From the NCBI GenBank assembly GCA_964582225.1, contig CAZORA010000020.1, positions 1-43,749 on the forward strand: a DNA stretch of 43,749 nucleotides. The letters are read 5' to 3'. A program made the translations under genes and the position numbers. How positions within the stretch are numbered: position 1 is the first letter of the stretch; every line of letters starts with the position of its first letter. The stretch comes from Dokdonella_A sp964582225 (GTDB taxonomy: Bacteria > Pseudomonadota > Gammaproteobacteria > Xanthomonadales > Rhodanobacteraceae). The notes beneath the pieces are model-generated. The model was not told the DNA's origin. It saw only the letters and a program-made list of their open reading frames with translations, and ran no database searches. This document shows positions 1-8,711 of this stretch, piece by piece.

Positions 1-1412
<1,412 letters not shown>

Positions 1413-1587
1413 CCGCCCACAGAGTGCCGGCGGCGTTTTCAGCGGCGCTACGCGCACCCTGAGTGTCTCACGGAGCCAGACCAAAGGTCGGTCCTGCAGT
1501 CCCCTCGCGGCCGAAAACGCGAATTTGTGACGGCCGCCGGGCACGCCAAACGTTCCGCGCGTGCGGAATCGTTCATAAAGCGCGGGT

Positions 1588-1615
1588 TTGCCGCGCCCCT
1601 GAATGCGCCTAGAAT
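1588..1615 (+). promoter_or_regulatory. Putative sigma-70 promoter for the HD-GYP gene
   Basis: TTGCCG (1588-1593) and TAGAAT (1610-1615) are separated by 16 bp and lie 33 bp before the ATG at 1649. The 176 bp between metH and this site hold no gene that I can support. Confidence 0.45.
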
Positions 1616-1648
1616 GCGATCTCAGGTGTGAGCCCATGGCGCAGGGAC

Positions 1649-2875
1649 ATGGCCACTGAACTCGAACAAATCCAGATCGACACGGACGATCTCATGATCG
1701 GCATGTTCGTGTGCCAGCTCGATCGCCCTTGGGAGCAGGCGCCGTTCCCGCTGCAGGGCTTCGAGGTGCGCTCGGACCAGGAGATCGACGTCCTGCGCAA
1801 GCTATGTCGACACGTCTGGATCGATCGCCGCCACGAGGTCTCCACCCGACGCCAGCCGCTGCTGACCCTCAATTCCGCCGACCGGAATCCGGCGCGCTTC
1901 AAGCGCGTTACCGATTACGCCCGCAAGACCAGCGTCCGCGACGAGGTGCCGCGCGCGCGCGCGGTGCTGCGCAAGACTTCGCGCCTGCTCGCACGTATCC
2001 ACAGCGACGTCGCGAGCGGCCGCGAGCTGTCGGTGGAGCATGTCGAGGAAATCGTGCGTCCGCTGGTCGCAAGCGTGCTGCGCAGCGCCGACGCGTTTCT
2101 CTTTCTCGAAGGCATGCGGCAGCACAATGACTACGTTTACGGCCACGCAATCAGCTGCGGCGCGCTTGCCGCGGCCTTCGGTTGCCACCTGGGATTGCCG
2201 GAGGAAACCATCCTGAGCCTGACCAGCGGTGGCCTGCTGATGGACGTGGGCAAGACCCGCGTACCGGCGGCGCTGCTGGACAAGCCTGGCCCGCTCACCG
2301 CCGAGGAAACCGAAATCGTGCGCCAACACGTTGCCCACGGTCTCGAAATCGTCGCCGGCGGTGGCGTGCAGGACCTGGACGTACTGGACGTGGTCGGCAC
2401 CCATCACGAGCGCCACGACGGCAGCGGCTACCCCTACGGCCTCACCGGCAACGAAATACCAATGGCGGGGCGCATGCTCGGCATCATCGATACCTACGAC
2501 GCGATGACCCGCTCGCGTCCGTTTCGGGCAGCGGTCGCGCGCCACAGCGCGCTACAGGAGATCTACCACGAGCGCGATCGCCTGTTCCAAGCGGAGCTCG
2601 TCGAGCAGTTTCAGGTCTGCCTCGGGGTGTATCCAACGGGATCGCAGGTCGAGCTGACTTCCGGCGAATTGGCCGTGGTGATGGAACAGAATCACATCCG
2701 CCGGCTCCGCCCGACCGTGCTCGTCATCAGCACCCCGGACAAGCAGCCACTGGCCGAATATCGCGTGTTCGATCTCATGCGCCAGCGCAACGGAAAGACT
2801 CCCGTCGAGATCAAGCGGGCGGTAGCCAGCGGCGAGTACGCGACCGATACCGCGGGCTTTCTCGCCAGCTCATGA
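1649..2875 (+). CDS. DUF3391 / HD-GYP domain protein with an altered HD dyad
   Basis: 408 residues. The N-terminal part (DLMIGMFVCQLDRPW, residues about 14-28) resembles DUF3391, which often precedes HD-GYP domains. The HD-GYP part covers about 135-330. GYP elements are intact: HHERHDGSGYP at 252-262, followed by DTYDAMTRSRPF. The family is cytoplasmic and hydrolyses c-di-GMP. The HD dyad itself, usually LLHDIGK, reads LLMDVGK here (M198-D199), so a metal-binding histidine is replaced. Activity may be lost or changed; this is inference. Start: ATG 1649 places the DUF3391 motif correctly and gives a 5' leader of roughly 25-30 nt from the predicted promoter; an in-frame GTG at 1628 is the alternative. 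Neither has an ideal ribosome site. The next gene begins 16 bp downstream and is also a c-di-GMP type protein. Confidence 0.9.
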   Translation: MATELEQIQIDTDDLMIGMFVCQLDRPWEQAPFPLQGFEVRSDQEIDVLRKLCRHVWIDRRHEVSTRRQPLLTLNSADRNPARFKRVTDYARKTSVRDEVPRARAVLRKTSRLLARIHSDVASGRELSVEHVEEIVRPLVASVLRSADAFLFLEGMRQHNDYVYGHAISCGALAAAFGCHLGLPEETILSLTSGGLLMDVGKTRVPAALLDKPGPLTAEETEIVRQHVAHGLEIVAGGGVQDLDVLDVVGTHHERHDGSGYPYGLTGNEIPMAGRMLGIIDTYDAMTRSRPFRAAVARHSALQEIYHERDRLFQAELVEQFQVCLGVYPTGSQVELTSGELAVVMEQNHIRRLRPTVLVISTPDKQPLAEYRVFDLMRQRNGKTPVEIKRAVASGEYATDTAGFLASS

Positions 2876-2891
2876 CCTTCGATCCACTTTC

Positions 2892-4166
2892 ATGCTGAAT
2901 CGTGCCGCGATCCAGCAGGCTATCCAGCAGCAAATGGATGCCTGCCGCGGCAGCGATCGCGGGTTTGCCGTGATCGCGCTGCGCGCAGGCGACATGCAGC
3001 ACGTGGCGCTCCGCTTTGGCAGCATCTGCGGGGAGGAGGCCGAAACGGCGGTTGCCGGGCTCATCAGCGCGTCGCTGCGCCCCGGGGATATCGTGCTGCA
3101 ATCAGGCGACGAGACCTTCCTCGTCGTTCTTCCGGGACTTTCCAACCGTGGTCACGTGCTGCTCGCCGCGACGCGGCTTTCGGCGACTTTCGAGCGCCCT
3201 CATGCGCTGGCTGCGGACATTCCGCTCTGGCAGCTTCGACTTGCCATGGGCGTGGCCATGTATCCGCGGGACGCCGACGCCAACGAGGCGCTGTGGAAAA
3301 ACGCTCAGCTCGCGCTCGAGGCCGCGCTGCATGAAGGGCGCCCCTGGGTGTTTCATGACGCATCTGGCCTCGGGCCGCAGGTCGACTATCAGGAGCTCAG
3401 CCACTGCATCTCGGGCAATCAGCTGCAGACCTACTTCCAGCCGATCTGGCGCCTGACGCAACCCGCCGTGGCCGGCATCGAATCGCTGGCGCGCTGGACG
3501 AGCCCGACGCTCGGGCAAATCAGTTCGGATGTCTTCGTGCCTTTCGCCGAACAGAACAACCTGATCGGCGCGCTGACGCGCTGGAGCATTCACGCGACCC
3601 TGCAGCAACTGGGCACACTGCCAGATGCCGAACGCTTGCGCACTTCCATCAACCTTTCGCCGCGCGCGCTCGCGCGGAGCGGTGCGGTGGAGCAGTTGAT
3701 CGACGCGCTCGGCATCTGGAACATCGCCGCCAGCACGCTGATCATCGAGGTCACCGAAACGGCGCTGGCCGACGATCTGGAAACCATCGGCGTCGCCCTG
3801 TTTCGACTGCGCGACTACGGAATGCGCATCGCGATCGATGATTTCGGCGTCGGCCACGGCTCGATCACCTATCTGAGTCGCTTCCCGATCACCGACATCA
3901 AGATCGACAAGTCGCTGATCGGTCGCATCGAAAGCGATGCGCGCACGGCGAGACTGGTCAATTCGATCGTCCAACTGGCGCACAGCCTGGATCTCGTGAC
4001 CACTGCCGAAGGCATCGAAAACGAGCGCACTCAGCAAGTACTCACCGCGATGGGCTGCGACTACGGCCAGGGCTACCACCTGGGCCGGCCCATGCCGGCG
4101 GAACATTTCGCCACCTGGTTGGCCTCCCGCAGCGATGCCGCATCGAAGCCCGGCCCAGCATCCTAG
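2892..4166 (+). CDS. GGDEF-EAL protein with degenerate GGDEF site
   Basis: 424 residues. The GGDEF-like domain (about 1-160) has SGDET at 71-75 in place of GGDEF, so cyclase activity is unlikely. The EAL domain (about 170-415) keeps most catalytic elements: GIESL (E197, with Ser for Ala), INLSPRAL, IEVTETAL, DDFGVG (D316-D317), KIDKS and AEGIENE. It could therefore still cleave c-di-GMP to pGpG; family knowledge, not tested. No membrane segment or sensor domain is visible, suggesting a cytosolic enzyme controlled through its GGDEF-like part or through partners. It follows the HD-GYP gene by 16 bp and is probably co-transcribed. Its TAG stop lies inside the CTAG target duplication of a MITE; rebuilding the empty site keeps the same stop, so the protein was not shortened. 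Confidence 0.92.
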   Translation: MLNRAAIQQAIQQQMDACRGSDRGFAVIALRAGDMQHVALRFGSICGEEAETAVAGLISASLRPGDIVLQSGDETFLVVLPGLSNRGHVLLAATRLSATFERPHALAADIPLWQLRLAMGVAMYPRDADANEALWKNAQLALEAALHEGRPWVFHDASGLGPQVDYQELSHCISGNQLQTYFQPIWRLTQPAVAGIESLARWTSPTLGQISSDVFVPFAEQNNLIGALTRWSIHATLQQLGTLPDAERLRTSINLSPRALARSGAVEQLIDALGIWNIAASTLIIEVTETALADDLETIGVALFRLRDYGMRIAIDDFGVGHGSITYLSRFPITDIKIDKSLIGRIESDARTARLVNSIVQLAHSLDLVTTAEGIENERTQQVLTAMGCDYGQGYHLGRPMPAEHFATWLASRSDAASKPGPAS

Positions 4167-4298
4167 GGAGTATCTGAACAAGCCGACACGCTCGTCACTC
4201 CCGCGAAGGCGGGAGTCCAGCGCCTTTGGTTTCAATGACTCGAAGTCCCTGGATGCCCGCCTTCGCGGGCATGACGGGCTTGTTCAGACATTCCCTAG
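4163..4298. mobile_element. MITE copy 1 (128 bp plus CTAG target duplication)
   Basis: The element spans 4167-4294. The left end GGAGTATCTGAACAAG and the reverse complement of the right end GGAATGTCTGAACAAG match at 14 of 16 bases. CTAG flanks both sides (4163-4166 and 4295-4298), which fits the YTAR 4-bp duplications of IS5-group elements. Inside are two hairpins, 4197-4216 (loop GAAG) and 4253-4272 (loop CTTC). No coding capacity. A second 128-bp copy, inverted, lies at 41660-41787. It sits between convergent genes. Beyond it, 4299-4383 shows no gene. Confidence 0.85.
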
Positions 4299-4383
4299 CG
4301 GGTTCCGGCAACGGCCCGCCGCGCTGCGCCAACCGAAACCCGTCGGCGGCCTCGCCACTCGGGCAATGACGCGCGCGAAGCGC

Positions 4384-4695
4384 TCAGCCGCCGTTTTGCG
4401 CGGTCTTCGCCTCGCCGAAGTGCACGAACAGATTGTAGGCCGCGACGAACATCGGAAAGGCGTTCTGCAGAATGCCGACGGCGTCGTTCTTGCCCCAGAT
4501 GAAGTAGGACAGCGTCATTACGCTGCCCACGATCGACAGGTACCAAAACATCATCGGCATGGTGACCTCACGGTGTCGCCGGGTCGCGTAGAGCTGCACG
4601 AACCAGCGCGCAGTGAACAGCAGGGTGCCGATCAGGCCGATCAGCTTCCACGGCGTGAGCGTGACGCCAAAGGCGATGAGAAGGACGTCGTTCAT
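4384..4695 (-). CDS. Small LAB_N (lipid A biosynthesis N-terminal domain) membrane protein
   Basis: 103 residues from ATG 4695 (MNDVLLIAFG). The frame stays open upstream to 4944, but those residues overlap phaC and are shadow sequence. Three hydrophobic stretches are visible (about 3-25, 47-65 and 70-90). FTARWFVQLYATRRHREVTM and PMMFWYLSIVGSVMTLSYFI are typical of the LAB_N domain, found fused to or near lipid A disaccharide synthase and envelope glycosyltransferases. The molecular role is unknown; SemiSWEET-like folds have been suggested for similar three-helix proteins, which I cannot check. It lies 67 bp after phaC on the same strand and may be the last gene of the pha operon, though no functional tie to PHA is evident. 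The C terminus (AKTAQNGG) is short and polar. Confidence 0.85.
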   Translation of the reverse strand: MNDVLLIAFGVTLTPWKLIGLIGTLLFTARWFVQLYATRRHREVTMPMMFWYLSIVGSVMTLSYFIWGKNDAVGILQNAFPMFVAAYNLFVHFGEAKTAQNGG

Positions 4696-4762
4696 GGCTC
4701 TGCTCGCAGGCAGCGGGCCGCAAGGCGCGCTGCGGGCCGCTGCAGGTTTGCCGGCCGGCGTC

Positions 4763-5833
4763 TCAGGCGCTGCGCGCAGCCAGCCAGTCGTGGATCGCCG
4801 GCGGCACTTCGCGCTGCGCGCGGCCGGATACATAGATGCCGATGTGGCCGCCGCGGAACGCGATCGCGGTGTAGTCATCCGTTCCCACGTATTCGCCGAG
4901 CACCCGCGAGGATGAGGGCGGCACCAGGTGATCCTGCTCGGCAAAGATGTTCAGCACCGGCATCGTGATGTTGGCGAGCCGCACCTCGTTCGGACCGATC
5001 CTGAGGCCGCCCTTGACCAACTTGTTGCCCTGATAGAAATCCTTGATGAACTGGCGGAAGGCTTCGCCCGCCTGATCCGGCGAATCGAAGATCCACTTTT
5101 CCATGCGCAGGAAATTCTCCAGCTCGAGCTTGTCGTCGAGGATGTCGACCAACCCCACGTACTTCTGCTGGTTGAGCCGCACCGGCTTCAGCATCAGGTA
5201 GCACTGGTTCATCAAATCGGCCGGCACGTTGCCGAGCGTGTCGACGAACAGGTCGACGTCGAGCTGCTGCACCCAATTGGAGAGCATGTTTTCCGGCGTG
5301 CGAAAATCGACCGGGGTCACCATGGTGACCAGATTCTTCACCTTGCCCGGGTGAGTCGCCGCGTAGCACAACGAAAACGCGCCGCCCTGGCAAATTCCCA
5401 GCAGGTTCACCTGCGCCACGCCGACATGGCGGGCGACGGCGTCGACCGAGCGATCGATGTAGCCGTTGATATAGTCATCGAGCGTCAACCAGCGATCGGC
5501 GCCATCCGGATAACCCCAGTCGATCAGGTAGACATCCTCACCGCGCGCGAGCAGGTTCCGCACCAGCGAGCGATCCGCCTGCAGATCGACCATATAGGGG
5601 CGATTGACCAGCGCATAGCAAATCAGGATCGGCACCTTCGCGGTCGGCGGCCGGTCGCCGCGATAGCGGTAGACGACCAGCTTGTCCTCACGATGGATCG
5701 CTTCCTTCTCGGTCGCGCCGAAATCAAAGTCGCCGACCTCGCTCAGCGTCTGCAAGGCGGCGGCCAGCTTGCGCTGTGTCCTGGTGATTTCCTCGAAAGC
5801 CTTGGCTGGATCGATGCGGATCGGCCCCATCAC
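4763..5833 (-). CDS. phaC: Class III polyhydroxyalkanoate synthase, catalytic subunit PhaC
   Basis: 356 residues, the usual length of class III PhaC. It polymerises 3-hydroxyacyl-CoA into PHA at the granule surface as a complex with PhaE. The alpha/beta-hydrolase core is complete: lipase-like box GICQGG with nucleophile C148, D301 in EQDHLVPP and H330 in GGHIGIYVSGR. This spacing corresponds to the Cys-Asp-His triad of the Allochromatium-type enzyme, shifted by one residue. The start ATG (5831-5833) overlaps the phaE stop by 4 bp, indicating translational coupling and a likely 1:1 supply of subunits. Starting at the second Met would shorten it by one residue. No phaA, phaB or phasin gene is visible nearby, so precursor supply must be encoded elsewhere. 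Confidence 0.97.
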   Translation of the reverse strand: MMGPIRIDPAKAFEEITRTQRKLAAALQTLSEVGDFDFGATEKEAIHREDKLVVYRYRGDRPPTAKVPILICYALVNRPYMVDLQADRSLVRNLLARGEDVYLIDWGYPDGADRWLTLDDYINGYIDRSVDAVARHVGVAQVNLLGICQGGAFSLCYAATHPGKVKNLVTMVTPVDFRTPENMLSNWVQQLDVDLFVDTLGNVPADLMNQCYLMLKPVRLNQQKYVGLVDILDDKLELENFLRMEKWIFDSPDQAGEAFRQFIKDFYQGNKLVKGGLRIGPNEVRLANITMPVLNIFAEQDHLVPPSSSRVLGEYVGTDDYTAIAFRGGHIGIYVSGRAQREVPPAIHDWLAARSA

Positions 5834-7062
5834 GATTTCCTCTTCCTGGTGCTCGCGCTGGCAGCGCGCTTGCCAGCCTCGGTCGTCTTCCCGGCGGTGC
5901 CACTCCGCGCGGCGCCCAGCGAGCCCGCGGCGCGCTCGCGGATGCGCGAAGCGAAGCTGCCGGCGGCACCGGGCCTGCTCGCCACTGGCTTCACTTGCAC
6001 CGATTTCGTCGCGGCTTTCTTGGTCGCCGCCACCTTGCGCGGGGTCGATGCGGAGCTCGGTCCGCGGCTCGCCGCCGTCCGACTCGCCTGCGTAGCGGCG
6101 GGTTTCCCGGCGGCGGCGAAGTTCCGCCGTAGCTCGGCAATCTCGGCGCGCAGCCCCGCGAGCTCAGCGGCGCCAGCGCGTGCGACAGGCGCGCCGGTGC
6201 CCGCGCGCAGCTCGCGACGCAGCTCCTGCAGCCGCCGGCCCAAGCTGTCGACCTCGTGGCGGGTCGGCATTCCGAGCGCCGCCGCCATGCGCTCCACGTC
6301 ATCTTGCATCGAGGCGCGAACACGCATTTGGGCGTCGCTCAGCTCGCCGAACATCGCGCCGAACTCCGCCGACAGCGCCGCTTCGGCCCAAGCCTCCTCG
6401 GCGGCGTCGACCCAGAGGTCGTACAGGGCGCGTAGAGAATCGATTTGTCGGCCCGGCTGTTCACGTTCGGCCAGCTTGCTTTCGAAGCGGGTAAAACTCT
6501 TCTGCGCAACCTCGAGCATGGCGCGGTTGTAGCGCTCCAACTGCTCGCGATAATCTCCCCAGGCCTTGATCTTTCCGGCCGCGCGCTCCTGATACTCGCG
6601 CAGCGGCCCGAAGGCCGGCAGATCGAAGGGTGCCCGCTGACCGGGCTGCGCGGACGCAAACGGATTCACGCCGTCCATGGCGCGCGCAAGCCAATCGCGC
6701 GATTCTCCAGCGAGATCCTGCCAGGACCCCGCGAGCGGATGCGCGAACACGTTTGCCGCACCCGGAACCCGCTGCAACAGATCACTCCAGGAGGTCGTGC
6801 CGGGCGCCTGTGTCAGGCCCTCGAGCATCGACTGCATGAAGGCGACCTGGCGGCGCGCTGCCTCGATCGTGCGCTCGAGCGTCTCACCTTGCTCGCGATT
6901 CGGCGCAAACACCCGCGCCCAGCGCTCGAAACCACTTTCGCCGGCTGCGGTCGCGGTCGCGGCAGATGCGCCGCCCTGCGCGACGCCTTTCCATGCATCC
7001 GCCCAGGCGCGGGTCAGCGCGTGCCACTGGGATACCCAGTCAGAGTTCGATGGTCCAGCCAC
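5830..7062 (-). CDS. phaE: Class III PHA synthase subunit PhaE with long basic C-terminal tail
   Basis: 410 residues from a GTG start at 7062, preceded by GAGGG four bases upstream. N-terminal SDWVSQWHALTRAWADAWKG and the central helical part (about 130-260) are typical of PhaE, which activates PhaC and organises the synthase complex. A heptad-like stretch (about 270-315) may form a coiled coil. Residues about 320-410 are an Ala/Ser/Lys/Arg-rich low-complexity tail containing KVAATKKAATK and ending RKRKS, reminiscent of histone H1-like tails. The tail is not part of the conserved fold as I know it and might bind DNA or the granule surface; this is inference. phaE and phaC overlap by 4 bp. A TATAAT box lies 34 bp upstream. 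Confidence 0.9.
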   Translation of the reverse strand: MAGPSNSDWVSQWHALTRAWADAWKGVAQGGASAATATAAGESGFERWARVFAPNREQGETLERTIEAARRQVAFMQSMLEGLTQAPGTTSWSDLLQRVPGAANVFAHPLAGSWQDLAGESRDWLARAMDGVNPFASAQPGQRAPFDLPAFGPLREYQERAAGKIKAWGDYREQLERYNRAMLEVAQKSFTRFESKLAEREQPGRQIDSLRALYDLWVDAAEEAWAEAALSAEFGAMFGELSDAQMRVRASMQDDVERMAAALGMPTRHEVDSLGRRLQELRRELRAGTGAPVARAGAAELAGLRAEIAELRRNFAAAGKPAATQASRTAASRGPSSASTPRKVAATKKAATKSVQVKPVASRPGAAGSFASRIRERAAGSLGAARSGTAGKTTEAGKRAASASTRKRKS

Positions 7063-7095
7063 GGTGCCCTCGCGACAGCAGAACTAAAGAGCGCG

Positions 7096-7101
7096 ATTAT
7101 A
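7096..7101 (-). promoter_or_regulatory. Putative -10 box for phaE-phaC
   Basis: A perfect TATAAT on the minus strand, with about 27 nt from the expected start of transcription to the GTG of phaE. I see no good -35 hexamer at 16-18 bp. The rest of the gap 7063-7261 shows nothing recognisable. Confidence 0.4.
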
Positions 7102-7261
7102 GCCCGCGCGCGTCGCATGCAGCTCCGACCGCGCTTGCAGGCGGGCATACGGACGCGCTCGGAAGCAGAGATTTCCCCGCAGGTGGGCAAGCTTGCGTGA
7201 GTGATGGGCTACTCGAGCGCCCAAATGATCGACGCGTGTGGACGGGGCTGCGATCGCTCCG

Positions 7262-7948
7262 TCAGGAGCTCGGCGGACCCCCCGGGGGGTTACCGGACGC
7301 TCCGATCGGCTGCGGCGGACTGCTGGATCCGGCAGGATTTCGTGTGTACACGTAGACTGATGCCGGCGGCACGTTGCGCCACGCAATCGCCGCGCGACGC
7401 GCGCGCAGGCCGAGTTCCTGCAGCAGCGCCTGCGGCAGCGGGTTGATTGGCGCGTAGGTGAATTGGATCAGCGGGCGGTCCGCGCCGAGCACCGCGAACG
7501 CCGCCTGCAAGATGCTTCGCTGCAATTCGCGCGGCATCGCCAAGAGCCCCAACCCGCTGACCACCGCGTCGACCTCGCCGGCTCCGGCGAAGCTGCGGTC
7601 GGCAACGATGCGCGACAAGTCGCACGCGTCACCGTGCACGATGCCGAGGCCCGGAAAGCGCTGCGCCAGAAACCGGTGCAGCTCGGCATTGAGCTCGAGT
7701 ACCAGCAGTTCATCGGCGGCAACCCCGTGATCGAGCAGGGCGCGCGTGAAGACACCGGTGCCGGCACCCAGCTCGACCACGCGTCGAGCATCACCTGGCA
7801 GTTGCTGAACCATTTGCGCAGCCAGCTGCCGACCGGACGGTGAAAGCGAGGCCGTACTGCGCGGGTGACGCAACCACTCGCGAAAGAACAGCAGCGTTGG
7901 CGCAGCAGTCGCCCGCAGCGTGCCAACGTATCGGGATGCATCGCTCAT
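7262..7948 (-). CDS. Class I SAM-dependent methyltransferase, phospholipid N-methyltransferase (PmtA)-like
   Basis: 228 residues from ATG 7948. FFREWLRHPRSTASLSPSGR (about 21-40) followed by the AdoMet-binding motif VVELGAGTGVFTRALL (57-72) is the arrangement seen in PmtA-like enzymes, which methylate phosphatidylethanolamine at the inner membrane. LVLELNAELHRFLAQRFP corresponds to the second AdoMet contact, VVSGLGLLAMP to motif IV. The C terminus after about residue 205 is Pro/Gly/Ser-rich. Substrate is not certain: related proteins include rRNA dimethyltransferase-like and uncharacterised enzymes. No good ribosome site precedes ATG 7948; a start further upstream at MMPLSARRQRM is possible. 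It lies 70 bp downstream of the Gly/Tyr-rich gene on the same strand. Confidence 0.8.
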   Translation of the reverse strand: MSDASRYVGTLRATAAPTLLFFREWLRHPRSTASLSPSGRQLAAQMVQQLPGDARRVVELGAGTGVFTRALLDHGVAADELLVLELNAELHRFLAQRFPGLGIVHGDACDLSRIVADRSFAGAGEVDAVVSGLGLLAMPRELQRSILQAAFAVLGADRPLIQFTYAPINPLPQALLQELGLRARRAAIAWRNVPPASVYVYTRNPAGSSSPPQPIGASGNPPGGPPSS

Positions 7949-8018
7949 GCGCTGTCGCCGCGCCGAAAGCGGCATCATAGCGGCTGCCGCGCGCGACGAG
8001 GCAGGTGCTGCCGTCGTC

Positions 8019-8606
8019 TCAGCGGCTGCGGTAATAGCCACCGCCACGCGGCGCGCCGTAGGCGGCACGCTGTACCGCGCTGCGCCCGGCGCCAACCGGC
8101 GCGGAGCCGCGCGAGTCATAGTAGCCGTGACCGCCCGGACCGCGCGGGCGCTCGCCGCGATGGCCTCGGTCACCGCGCCAGTCGGAGCCGCGCGAGCCAT
8201 AGTAGCCGCGGCCGGGGCCGTAATACCCTGAGCGGTAATGCCCATGGCCGTATGACCGGTATCCGCTCGCGCCGTAGTAGCGATAACCGTAATACGGATA
8301 CCCCGCGCCGTAATAGTCGTAATACGGAGCGCTGTAGTAGGCTGGCGCGTAATACCCGTAGGATGGGCCCCAGGCATAGCTCGGATAGTAGCCGCCGACG
8401 CCGAGCGACCAGCCGCAGCGTCCGCCGCAGTCGGACCAGCCGATGCTGAAGCCCGGCAGACCGATCCCGAAACCGATGCTCACGCTGCTGTGGCCGTGGC
8501 CGTGACCATATCCATGGCCGTGACCGCGCGCGATCGCCGTCGGCGCGAGTACCAGCGCCGCGGCTGCGATCAAGCCGATCAGCGTCGAACGAATCGCGTT
8601 GTGCAT
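8019..8606 (-). CDS. Secreted Gly/Tyr/His-rich protein
   Basis: 195 residues. ATG 8606 has GGGAG six bases upstream. The first 27 residues form a signal peptide (hydrophobic LIGLIAAAALVLAPTAIA, cleavage probably after AIA-RG). GHGHGYGHGHGH follows, then a short segment with a Cys pair (SDCGGRCGWS), then a long Tyr/Gly-rich repeat region (about 70-140) and an Arg/Gly/Ser-rich end. No enzyme domain. Low-complexity envelope proteins of this kind occur in Xanthomonadales and betaproteobacteria; the function is unknown. The His-rich part could bind metal. It is transcribed toward the methyltransferase gene and stands alone with respect to rlmL (105-bp gap). Confidence 0.8.
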   Translation of the reverse strand: MHNAIRSTLIGLIAAAALVLAPTAIARGHGHGYGHGHGHSSVSIGFGIGLPGFSIGWSDCGGRCGWSLGVGGYYPSYAWGPSYGYYAPAYYSAPYYDYYGAGYPYYGYRYYGASGYRSYGHGHYRSGYYGPGRGYYGSRGSDWRGDRGHRGERPRGPGGHGYYDSRGSAPVGAGRSAVQRAAYGAPRGGGYYRSR

Positions 8607-8711
8607 GGTCGACTCCCGTGTAGCGACGACCCGATGGTGTGGACACCGCGCTGAATCCGCACTGAAGTCGATCGGCGCTTCACCGCGCGTCACCTTTGCT
8701 TCAGATTCGGC

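Noticed and set aside
1413..1648. Possible riboswitch (SAM or cobalamin) between metH and the HD-GYP gene
   Set aside because: The region follows metH rather than preceding it, and no conserved riboswitch core was visible.
3102..4235. 377-codon minus-strand frame opposite the GGDEF-EAL gene
   Set aside because: Composition typical of an antisense shadow and no family similarity.
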